Positions 16,192-23,558 of a stretch of 50,665 nt of DNA are shown here, piece by piece. The stretch is from Thermoplasmata archaeon (GTDB taxonomy: Archaea > Thermoplasmatota > Thermoplasmata > Lutacidiplasmatales > UBA184), in the NCBI GenBank assembly GCA_022749935.1, contig JAKIWQ010000009.1, forward strand, positions 1-50,665. Reading direction: 5' to 3'. How positions within the stretch are numbered: the stretch's first letter is position 1; each line of letters starts with the position of its first letter. The notes under the pieces were generated by a model. The model was not told the DNA's origin. It searched no databases and was given only the letters and a program-made list of their open reading frames with translations. The position numbers were made by a program, and so were the translations under genes.

Positions 16192-18996
16192 TCAGCCCGG
16201 TATCTGGGAGAGGAGGGTCCGCGTTTGTTCGAGGTCCGCCTCGGCCGACATCCCTTCGAAGAGCTCCACCGCGTGCAACAAGGCGGTCCGCCCCCCCGTC
16301 CGGTCGCCCCCCTGGGCGAGGGCCCGTCCGACCTCGACCCAGGTGCGGGCCGCCTCGTACGTCCAGCCGATCCGGGTCCACACTCCGATGCACCCGTGCA
16401 GGAGGGGCACCGCTTCCCCCGGCTTTCCGTCGTGCACCAGGCACTCCGCCCGGGCGCGATCCGAGAAGGCGCGGACGAAGTCGGAACCGAACCGGTCGGC
16501 GAACTCACCTAGGGGTCCGAGCAACCCCCGCGCCCGGTCGAGGTGTCCCTGCTGCAGGGCCGCCGTCACGAGGAGTGCGAGGGCTTCAGGGAACAGTTCG
16601 GCGTACCAGCCGGCCGGGCCCGTCGCCGCGCAGCGGTCCCGCGCCGCCGCGAAGGCGTTCTCAGCGGCTACGGGCTCCTGCCTCAGGAGGAAGTGCCGCC
16701 CGAGGTAGAGGTGCGTCTGCACCTCGAGGAACCACCTCGGTTCGCTCCGCATGACGGCGAGGGCGGTCTCGAGCGCGGGGCGGCCGCTCGCGCCCTGGCC
16801 CATGAGGACCCCAGCCGCTCCGCGACCGAACAGCGCCTGGGCTATTTCGGGTTCCCCGTGGTCGTACGCGAATCGCTGCAGCTCGTCGGCACGGAGCAAC
16901 ACTTCGGAAAACCGCCCTTGGCGCAGGAGCCCCACCGGCTCGGCGTACCCTCGCCACCAGGCTTCGAGGTCCGCACTCCCCACCCGTCGGGCGAGCTCGA
17001 TCATATCGACCGCCAGCTCCGCGGCCCGAACCAGGTCGCCCTCGACGTGGTAGACGCCCGCCACCTGGTAGATGAGGGCCTCGACCACGAGGTCGGAGAA
17101 CCCGTGGTCCTCGGCGAGGGCCTTCGCCTCCCGGACCAGACGAGGGGAATCGCGGATGCGCTCGACGGGTAGCGTTCGGGAGAGGAGGAGGCGCGTGAGC
17201 ACCCGACCTCGGAGGTCGCCGGCGGCGTCGGCGAGGCCCATCGCCCGCTGCCCGTCCTCGAAGGCCGGGCCGACCTGGCCCACGGCGTACTCGAGGTTCG
17301 ACCGCGCCATGAGCACTGGCATGAGGAGGGGGTCCTCCGGGTCCGTTCCGACGAGCGCGGTCGCCCGTGCGATGAGCGCCCCGGCCCGGTCCGGGGCCCA
17401 GTCGGCGGCGGTGGCCATCGCCGCCACGCACCGGACCGCCGCGGCCCGGTCCCCGAGCCGTTCGAAGCCGTCCGCGGCCTCTTCGTAGAGGTCGAGTCCT
17501 TTGCGCACGTCGCCACCACGGATCACCAGTTCGGCGAGTTGGGACTGGATGCGCCAGCGTTGCGGGCCGGCGGGGTCTCGGGAGAGGAGCTCGAGCGCCG
17601 CGCGGTAGTGTTCCATCGCGTCGCGACGCGCGTAGACCTGGGCCGCTCGGTCCCCCGCTTGGATGGAGTACTCCAGGGCCCGAGCCGTGTCCCCGGACCG
17701 TAGGAAGTGGTAGGCGAGGATCCCCCAACGGTCGGGCGAATCGTTCCGTCCGGTCGATTCCAGGGCGAGCCCGACCCGGCGATGGAGCTCCCCCCGACGG
17801 GTCGGTGCGACGGAAGCGTAGAGCGCCTCCCGGATGAGCGGGTGGGCGAACGTGCCGACCGTGCCTCCGTTCGGATCCCGCACCACCTGGACGAGGCGAG
17901 CGGTCGCGGCCGCGTCGACGGCATCGAGGACCTCCTTCTCGTTAGCCTCCGAGGTCCCCGGGAGCAGAGCGACATGGAATTCCGGTCCCTCCACCGCGGC
18001 CGCGGCCAGCACCGCCCGGTGTTGCGTGCTAAGTCGCTCCAGCCGTTGGTCGATCACGCTCTGGACGCTGCTCGGGACATGGAGCGAGGGGACGGGTCGG
18101 CCTTCCCAGCCGTCCGCCGTGGGGAAGATCGACCCCGACTCGATGAGGGATTGGACGATCTCCTCGACAAAGAAGGGATTCCCACCGGACTGCTCAAAGA
18201 CCAGTCGTACGAACTCGGGAAGAGGGACGGTCTGCCGGAGCAGCTGTCCGACCAGGTCGGTGACCTCGGACCGGTCCAGGCGAGCGAGGTCGACCCGGGC
18301 GATGAGCTTGCTTCGACCGAGGGTGAGCACGAGCTCGCGGAGCGGTGGGCTCTGGTCGAACTGGGTGTCCCGGGCCGACAAGGCGATGAACAGGGGGTTG
18401 GTGCGCGTGGCCGGCGCGATTGCCTGCAGAAGCTCCACCGACGAGGTATCGGCCAGCGCCAGGTCGTCGATCGTGATCAGCGCGCCCCGAGATCCAGCGA
18501 TGGCAACGAACAGGTCGCGAAGCTGCCGCACGAAGGACTGACCGTCCAAGGGGCGCGGGCGCCAGTCCGGCCTCGGGGTGAGCCAGACCTTGTCGGCCAG
18601 CTCTGGCAGCAGGGCGAACACCGCATCCGCGCAGGGGACCACGGCGTGTCGGACCTGCCCCCGCGGCTGCTCCGAGACGAACTGGCGGAGGAGGTCGATC
18701 CACGGCGCGTACGGAACGCCCCGCTCGATGCCTTCGCACTTCGCCGACAGTTGCAGCGTCCCGGCGGCCGTGGCGACCCGGTGGAACTCCTCGATCAGGC
18801 GGCTCTTGCCAATGCCCGGTTCGCCAGTGAGAAGGAGCAGCCGTCCCGAGTCCGAGGTCGGTCGATCCACGAACGACCGTATCGCCCCGAGCTCGGTCTT
18901 TCGTCCCACGAATGCGACCGCGCCGGCCCCTGGTCCCCCGGGGAGGAGTGTAGGGGGGAAAGTGGGGTGGGGAGGGACGACGGCCGGGTCGCTCAC
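16192..18996 (-). CDS. MalT-like AAA/STAND ATPase with TPR-type repeats
   Basis: 934 aa. Residues 28-300 are the ATPase: FVGRKTELGAIRSFV, Walker A GEPGIGKS (58-65), Walker B region ALITIDDLALAD, and the helical NTPase segments with SGGNPFFVEEIVQSL. The rest is a long array of helical repeats of TPR type (ALEYSIQAGDRAAQVYARRDA, RGLLGPLGEFADRFG). Such modules are usually the C-terminal part of cyclase-ATPase or LuxR/MalT sensors, but here neither a cyclase nor a DNA-binding domain is attached. The GTG at 18996 is preferred; frame upstream of it overlaps the neighbouring gene. The role is probably signal sensing through a partner. Confidence 0.75.
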   Translation of the reverse strand: MSDPAVVPPHPTFPPTLLPGGPGAGAVAFVGRKTELGAIRSFVDRPTSDSGRLLLLTGEPGIGKSRLIEEFHRVATAAGTLQLSAKCEGIERGVPYAPWIDLLRQFVSEQPRGQVRHAVVPCADAVFALLPELADKVWLTPRPDWRPRPLDGQSFVRQLRDLFVAIAGSRGALITIDDLALADTSSVELLQAIAPATRTNPLFIALSARDTQFDQSPPLRELVLTLGRSKLIARVDLARLDRSEVTDLVGQLLRQTVPLPEFVRLVFEQSGGNPFFVEEIVQSLIESGSIFPTADGWEGRPVPSLHVPSSVQSVIDQRLERLSTQHRAVLAAAAVEGPEFHVALLPGTSEANEKEVLDAVDAAATARLVQVVRDPNGGTVGTFAHPLIREALYASVAPTRRGELHRRVGLALESTGRNDSPDRWGILAYHFLRSGDTARALEYSIQAGDRAAQVYARRDAMEHYRAALELLSRDPAGPQRWRIQSQLAELVIRGGDVRKGLDLYEEAADGFERLGDRAAAVRCVAAMATAADWAPDRAGALIARATALVGTDPEDPLLMPVLMARSNLEYAVGQVGPAFEDGQRAMGLADAAGDLRGRVLTRLLLSRTLPVERIRDSPRLVREAKALAEDHGFSDLVVEALIYQVAGVYHVEGDLVRAAELAVDMIELARRVGSADLEAWWRGYAEPVGLLRQGRFSEVLLRADELQRFAYDHGEPEIAQALFGRGAAGVLMGQGASGRPALETALAVMRSEPRWFLEVQTHLYLGRHFLLRQEPVAAENAFAAARDRCAATGPAGWYAELFPEALALLVTAALQQGHLDRARGLLGPLGEFADRFGSDFVRAFSDRARAECLVHDGKPGEAVPLLHGCIGVWTRIGWTYEAARTWVEVGRALAQGGDRTGGRTALLHAVELFEGMSAEADLEQTRTLLSQIPG

Positions 18997-19057
18997 GGGA
19001 TCCGTCCGGGGGGAGCACCGGGCGTTGGGGCGGGCCCGGCACGCCGCGAGGGAACCC

Positions 19058-19684
19058 TCACTCGATCTCCTTCCGGGAACCGTCGCTCGCCACGAACGCC
19101 TGCCAGCCATCCGTAGAGTCGAGATCGAGCTCACCGTCGAACCGACCGCTCCTCGTCCCGCGGTCGGTCGCGAACTCGACCGAGAGCTTGCACCGTCGCG
19201 TCGCGTGGTCGCTGGATTCGAGGAGCCACCGCAGCAGTTCCTCGTGGCGAGACCAGTCGACCTCGACGAAGTGGCCGGGGAGCAGGGAAGGCTCGTAGGC
19301 CACCTCCTCCCCCGCCAGCCGGGCACGGAGCTCCTGGACCGAGTCCGGCGAGCAGTTTCGGAGGAAGACACGGTGGGATGCCTTCAGTCGCGTCGGCCGG
19401 GCGATATACTGGGGGTCGAGCTCCTGGCGCTGACGTTCCCCCACGGGCCAGATGTGTCGGTAGAGCGGAGACGCCCGGGGCCTGGGCGGAGACCGGAACC
19501 CCTTGCGCCAGCGCTGGACCTGGCGCAGCCGGGCCTCGAGACTCGGAGTCTCGTCCTTCCAGTGGCCGTAGACCACGGGCGCTAGCGCTTCGAGCTCCCG
19601 CTCGACCTGCCGGGCCAACCAGTCCGGATGCACCCGTTCGACGTTCTGGGTGAGCCGCTCGAGCTCCGTCCGAGGTCGGCTCAC
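19058..19684 (-). CDS. Hypothetical protein, 208 aa
   Basis: Not recognised. Charged and mostly helical, with VERVHPDWLARQVERELEAL, VFLRNCSPDSVQELRARL and VDWSRHEELLRWLLES. It has no signal peptide or membrane segment. The GTG at 19684 is preferred because the upstream frame is low-complexity and a TATA-like CTTTATC lies at about 19736-19742, near the usual distance from a short leader. It stops 61 bp before the MalT-like ATPase start on the same strand, so the two are probably one operon, and this protein could be the ATPase's partner. That is inference from position only. Confidence 0.55.
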   Translation of the reverse strand: MSRPRTELERLTQNVERVHPDWLARQVERELEALAPVVYGHWKDETPSLEARLRQVQRWRKGFRSPPRPRASPLYRHIWPVGERQRQELDPQYIARPTRLKASHRVFLRNCSPDSVQELRARLAGEEVAYEPSLLPGHFVEVDWSRHEELLRWLLESSDHATRRCKLSVEFATDRGTRSGRFDGELDLDSTDGWQAFVASDGSRKEIE

Positions 19685-19930
19685 GTGAACGCCCCCGACA
19701 CCTGTCGGACCCCCGAGAAGGGGCGAACAGGGCCGATAAAGATGAGCGAGTCGCCCGACAGCGGGAGCGGAAGTTCCGTACAGGGAAGATACAGGGGAGC
19801 GGATGGAGGCGGGGCGGACCGACGTTCGGACATCAGGGTTCCCTCCCGGGGCCCGGGCGGCGCCGGCCGCGTATGCCCCCGCGGCGTCGGTCCGAAACGA
19901 CCGAACCCGGGCGCTGGGAGGACCTGGAAG

Positions 19931-20185
19931 GTGAGTGCGTCTCCGGAAAGTGCGCTCTTGGACGCCGTAGAACGGTGGAGAACCCATCGCGCGGCGTGCC
20001 CCCGATGTGCCTACGGCCCGCGCGGCGACTGTGAGATTGGCGAGGCGTTGTGGATGACCGCCGCAGAGGCCCGGGGGCGGTGGTTGATCCGCAACGCCGG
20101 TACCGCAGCCGTTCGTATCGCAGACCGCCCCGCCGGCGTCCTGACACAAGGACCAGCGCCTCGCTCGAAGAGAAGAACGAGGTAG
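19931..20185 (+). CDS. Small Cys-motif protein, paralogue A
   Basis: 84 aa, GTG start with GGAAG just upstream. Core: AVERWRTHRAACPRCAYGPRG followed by DCEIGEALWMTAAEAR, that is W-x2-H-x3-C-x2-C-x7-C-x2-G-x2-L. The product of 20469-20801 shares the same pattern and helix lengths, so the two are paralogues from an old duplication. Three cysteines and a histidine in this spacing suggest a small metal site. The C-terminus is basic (PRSKRRTR). Function unknown; possibly regulatory or scaffold for the neighbouring genes. Confidence 0.55.
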   Translation: MSASPESALLDAVERWRTHRAACPRCAYGPRGDCEIGEALWMTAAEARGRWLIRNAGTAAVRIADRPAGVLTQGPAPRSKRRTR

Positions 20186-20468
20186 TGGCGGGCCGCGGGG
20201 ATTCAGCGCCGGGCGAGCGCTCGCGGAGCCCGGCAGTATGAACCCATCGCCGTGGGACTGTCCCACCCGATGAATCCTCTCCCAAGCCACCGTGTTTCAC
20301 CCCCCTGGCTCTCTACCGCCCCGGAGGCCGGCGTCCATTCTCGGACGCATCCGCAGGAGGGCTCCGACAAATGTCGGGGCCTAGCGTGGCGGGAGGCCCT
20401 CGGCCCGGTCGAGGGCGGGGGGGGAGTGGCCCGACAGGGAAACCGAAACTTCCGACATACTGTGAATC

Positions 20469-20801
20469 ATGGAGTTCCTACCTGGAACAAACGAGTCGAG
20501 CTCCCAACCCTGCCTGGAGGACTTGCCAAAGTACCGTCGGTGCGAGGCCCATCTCGAGCGGGCCTTAGGAGGATGGGACCGGCACATCGCATCGTGCCGG
20601 GAGTGTCTGTCCTACGGGCTTTACTTCTGCGCTGAAGGCCAGTACCTCGCACTGGAGGTCGGGCGTGCACGAGCGCGCTCGGATAAGCTCGCCGCCAAAC
20701 TCACCCGGATTCGGCCGCGCCCGGAGTTGGTGGCCCCCGGATTTCCGATCCACAGCCCGTCGTCTCCCGCCCCGTTCTGGGGGGCAAGGAGGACTCCGTG
20801 A
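20469..20801 (+). CDS. Small Cys-motif protein, paralogue B
   Basis: 110 aa. Core: LERALGGWDRHIASCRECLSY followed by FCAEGQYLALEVGRAR, which aligns with paralogue A (W-x2-H-x3-C-x2-C-x6-C-x2-G-x2-L). Its stop overlaps the GTG of the eqolisin-fold gene (GTGA), with GGAGG in its last codons acting as ribosome binding site for that gene, so the two are translationally coupled. The N-terminus is short and acidic; the C-terminus is Pro-rich. Function unknown. The coupling suggests a cytoplasmic accessory to the secreted protein or shared regulation. Confidence 0.6.
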   Translation: MEFLPGTNESSSQPCLEDLPKYRRCEAHLERALGGWDRHIASCRECLSYGLYFCAEGQYLALEVGRARARSDKLAAKLTRIRPRPELVAPGFPIHSPSSPAPFWGARRTP

Positions 20802-22447
20802 CGCCGAATCGGGTTCGCCGGTGGTCGGTGGCGGCACTCCCTCCTCGGTGTGGTGGTCACCTCGATTATCGTCCCGGGGGGGGCGTCCGTTCGGGGCGCT
20901 CCCGACGGCCCGGCGGGACGATGGCCGTTCTGGCCGTCGCTCTCCTCGCCTTCCTTGCGGTCTTCCCCGTCGCGGCTGCCTCGGACTCGGGACGGGGCGC
21001 ATCCGTCACGACGCAGGACTCGACCGCCGGCGCCGGCTATGTCCTTCTCAACGGCCAGAAGGGTTCGGTCTCGGCGGTCTTCGATTCCTACACCCAGCCC
21101 GCGGCGAGCTGCCCGAACAGTACGAGCCTTGGGGGGACGGGGGACAACATCCAGATTGGACCCGGCCTGTACGCGGGTCGGCTGGACTTTGCGCGCTTTC
21201 TCTTCCTGGGAGTCGGCACTGAGGCATTCTGTCCGCAGTTCTCCCCGACGCCGATCTACTTTGCCTACTTTATCCGGCTCGCGACCGTGCCTTCCGACCC
21301 GTTCGGCGATGTCGGTCCGATCACCCAGATCGTGGGCTTCACCGTGAACCCAGGGGATGCGATCGGGGCGGCCCTGATCTCCAGCCCGAACCGGGTGACC
21401 CTCGTGCTGGAGGACCACACGTCGGGCGAGACGTTCGTGAGATCGATCGACCAACCGGGATACGAACCGAACGGCGCGGCGTGTCTCCTCCTCCCGTGGG
21501 GTACTCCGGTGAGGTTTGCCGACTTCACGCAGCGTTGTCGGGTCACGGTCGACGGGGCAACGCACGGGATCGGCGACTTCCCCCCGGCGAACGTTCTCCT
21601 GCGATGGATCCTCGTCAGTTTCATAGACGGGACGACGGTGCAGGCCGTCGCGGCACGTCTGACCGTGGATGGGTCGACGTTCACCACGAGCTGGGTCACC
21701 TCCAAGCCGTTCCAGCCCCCGATCTTTGTTCCCAGAGACTCGAACCTCTCCGGCTACGTTCTCCTCACCCCACGTCACGGCTCGGTGACAGCCGTCTCGG
21801 ATTCCTACGTGCAGCCGCGGGCGCAGTGCGTGAACACCGAGGCGACCGAGAATGCTACTGGCCACTATCCCGGCGACCAGGCGGCGCTCGTCGGCCCGGG
21901 CCTCTATTCAGGCAACTCGAACCGGACCCGCTTCGAGCAGATCCAGGTCGGGACCGAGGCCATGTGCCCGTTGTTTTTTGACGGCGCGCCGAGCTACCTC
22001 GCGGTCGTCCTGCTCTCCTCCCGGTCGGTGAGCGAGCCCGGGGGCGATTACTTCCTCCACATAGTACCGGGGTTCCCCATTCACCCGGGCGACGTCATCC
22101 ATTCGAGCCTCCGATGGTCCTCCGGCGGGATCACGCTGAGGCTCGTCGACCCGACTGACCATGAGCGGGCGGACCTGACCCTCCTAGCGCCGGGGTTCGT
22201 CCCGAACGGGGCGGCGTGCCTGCTCCGCCCCATCTACAACCTCGCCAACTTCACCCGGTTCACGCAGAGCTGCGAAGCTACCGTGGGTGGCGTGACCGGC
22301 GGAATCGGAGACTTCGCCGGCCCCAACTCGGTGCTTCGGTTTGACGTCACCAACGCCACGGGCGGGGTGCAGGCGCGCGCCTCCCCCCTTTCCGATGACG
22401 GTTCGACGTTCTCGACCACGTGGGTCACGTCGGAGCCGCTCGAGTAG
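20798..22447 (+). CDS. Secreted tandem eqolisin-fold (G1/A4 peptidase-like) protein
   Basis: 549 aa. After a basic N-terminus there is a signal sequence at residues 42-60 (MAVLAVALLAFLAVFPVAAA). Two copies of one domain follow, at about 80-305 and 318-540: GYVLLNGQKGSVSAVFDSY versus GYVLLTPRHGSVTAVSDSY, and GYEPNGAACLLLPWG versus GFVPNGAACLLRPIY, each ending in a GSTF(T/S)T(S/T)WVTS motif. The pattern matches eqolisins (acid glutamic peptidases). Copy 2 keeps a Gln in EQIQVGTEA, but the region that should hold the catalytic Glu reads GAACLL in both, so catalysis is doubtful and a binding role is possible. The GTG at 20798 was chosen for its GGAGG site; the ATG at 20921 is the alternative. Confidence 0.65.
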   Translation: MTPNRVRRWSVAALPPRCGGHLDYRPGGGVRSGRSRRPGGTMAVLAVALLAFLAVFPVAAASDSGRGASVTTQDSTAGAGYVLLNGQKGSVSAVFDSYTQPAASCPNSTSLGGTGDNIQIGPGLYAGRLDFARFLFLGVGTEAFCPQFSPTPIYFAYFIRLATVPSDPFGDVGPITQIVGFTVNPGDAIGAALISSPNRVTLVLEDHTSGETFVRSIDQPGYEPNGAACLLLPWGTPVRFADFTQRCRVTVDGATHGIGDFPPANVLLRWILVSFIDGTTVQAVAARLTVDGSTFTTSWVTSKPFQPPIFVPRDSNLSGYVLLTPRHGSVTAVSDSYVQPRAQCVNTEATENATGHYPGDQAALVGPGLYSGNSNRTRFEQIQVGTEAMCPLFFDGAPSYLAVVLLSSRSVSEPGGDYFLHIVPGFPIHPGDVIHSSLRWSSGGITLRLVDPTDHERADLTLLAPGFVPNGAACLLRPIYNLANFTRFTQSCEATVGGVTGGIGDFAGPNSVLRFDVTNATGGVQARASPLSDDGSTFSTTWVTSEPLE

Positions 22448-22527
22448 ACCGGGAGTCCACTCTCTTCATGGAAGGACCATGAAGGCAACCCGTGGCATCA
22501 CGGACGACCAGCGAGGGGCCGGCCGAA

Positions 22528-22544
22528 GTGTCGGAGGGGGGATT
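22528..22544 (+). repeat. Proximal 17-bp direct repeat inside tRNA-Met 3' end
   Basis: Same 17 bases as 16082-16098. On the tRNA strand it is the 3' half of the T stem, the acceptor 3' strand, the discriminator base and one further base. Confidence 0.65.
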
Positions 22545-22630
22545 TGAACCCCCGACCCCAGGATCTCTCCCGGGACGCCGTCGGCGTCCCGCTATGAGTC
22601 CCGTGCTCTACCGGGCTGAGCCACTCCGAC
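22529..22630 (-). tRNA. tRNA-Met (CAT), with 28-nt intron
   Basis: Acceptor GTCGGAG/CTCCGAC, D arm GCTC...GAGC, anticodon stem CGGGA/TCCTG with loop CTCATA-A, T arm GGGGG-TTCAAAT-CCCCC, discriminator A; CCA is not encoded. The 28-nt intron (22565-22592) sits after position 37, the canonical archaeal site, and forms a strong GGGACGCCG/CGGCGTCCC hairpin as expected for bulge-helix-bulge splicing. The anticodon stem lacks the three stacked G-C pairs of an initiator, so elongator Met is preferred; Ile2 (modified CAT) is possible. It lies 26 bp downstream of rps3ae and may be co-transcribed. Mature length 74 nt. Confidence 0.93.
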
Positions 22631-22656
22631 AGGGATCGGAGGCGCCACGGTCGCCC

Positions 22657-23376
22657 CTACGCGACCGGGTCCTCGGCTACCGCCGTCGCGACCTCGGGTT
22701 CCGTCGGGCCGGACGGGACCTCGGGCTCGGCGGGAGGAGCACTGGACGGCAGTTCGTCCGCGATCGTGCCGAGCACATCGGAACTGCGGATCTCGATCTT
22801 CTTGAGAGGGTAGAAGGTCTTCACGCCGTGCGCGAGTGCCTTGGAGAGCTCACCCTGCAGCATCCCACGGACGAACTCGACCGCGGTGTGGCTGGCGGCC
22901 TCCTCTTTGAGGACCTCCACCATTTTGTGGCGCAACTCGGCGCGAAGCCGGGTCTGGAGCCGCTGCTCCCCGACCGCGACCGGCTTCACGACGATCTGGA
23001 CGCCGTCCTTCGTGGTGACGATGAGGGAGAGGTCGACCTTCGATCGCTTGCGGCGGGCGAGCCGACGCACGTAATCGGAGGTCAGGGTGTGACCGATGAA
23101 CCGGGTCTCGGCGATGCCGTCCCCGCCGAGCCGCTCGATCCGGAATCGCAGCTTGACATGGGCTTTGCCCGCATCCTGGATCCCGGAAAGTTCGGGAAAG
23201 GTCGTCTCGAGCGTCCGCCCGATGAGTTGCTCCGGCTCGGTCGAGACCGTCTCTCCGAGTTCCGCGTGCTGGAAGAGGCCGGGCGCCCGGACCTTGTAGG
23301 CGTGCTTGGAACGCCACTTGTCCTTGACCGTACGGGCCAGCGGGGCCTTCTTCGTCCCGGATTCCTTCTCGGCCAT
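22657..23376 (-). CDS. rps3ae: 30S ribosomal protein eS1 (S3Ae)
   Basis: 239 aa. Small-subunit ribosomal protein shared by archaea and eukaryotes, located near the mRNA exit. Diagnostic stretches: KDKWRSKHAYKVRAPGLF, LIGRTLETTFPELSG, RFIGHTLTSDYVRRLARRKRSKVD and KTFYPLKKIEIRSSDVL near the C-terminus, followed by an acidic Pro/Glu tail. Length fits, with a slightly long tail. The ATG at 23376 lies about 33 nt from GGTTAAGTAGG on the minus strand. Ordinary housekeeping gene that anchors the taxonomic reading. Confidence 0.96.
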   Translation of the reverse strand: MAEKESGTKKAPLARTVKDKWRSKHAYKVRAPGLFQHAELGETVSTEPEQLIGRTLETTFPELSGIQDAGKAHVKLRFRIERLGGDGIAETRFIGHTLTSDYVRRLARRKRSKVDLSLIVTTKDGVQIVVKPVAVGEQRLQTRLRAELRHKMVEVLKEEAASHTAVEFVRGMLQGELSKALAHGVKTFYPLKKIEIRSSDVLGTIADELPSSAPPAEPEVPSGPTEPEVATAVAEDPVA

Positions 23377-23403
23377 CGTGCGCGGCGCCGCGGAGTGGGG
23401 TAC

Positions 23404-23414
23404 CCTACTTAACC
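23404..23414 (-). promoter_or_regulatory. TATA-like element of rps3ae
   Basis: GGTTAAGTAGG on the minus strand, about 33 nt before the ATG at 23376. It is the only A/T-rich patch in the upstream region at suitable distance. Confidence 0.55.
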
Positions 23415-23558
23415 GTTCCGAAGCGATTTGACCTCAGTGCGCCTATCGGTGCATCGAACCCGCCTCCGGCCGCTTCGCCGAAAGGAAGACACGGGTGTCG
23501 GGTCGTCGGTCGCCCCTACGGGTAATACCTCCTCGGGGCCCTAGGTCCGAACACGGCC

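Larger units (their letters stand above)
16082..22544. mobile_element. Probable relic integrated element next to tRNA-Met, 6.5 kb
   Basis: Bounded by exact 17-bp direct repeats. The proximal copy covers the T-arm and acceptor 3' strand of tRNA-Met(CAT), which stays intact. The element lies on the 3' side of the tRNA, as expected. Cargo: a MalT-like ATPase, an unknown protein, two small paralogues and a secreted eqolisin-fold protein. No integrase or replication gene remains and base composition is like the host, so if this is an element it is old and immobile. The alternative is a chance 17-mer, which is unlikely at exactly a tRNA end. Confidence 0.5.
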
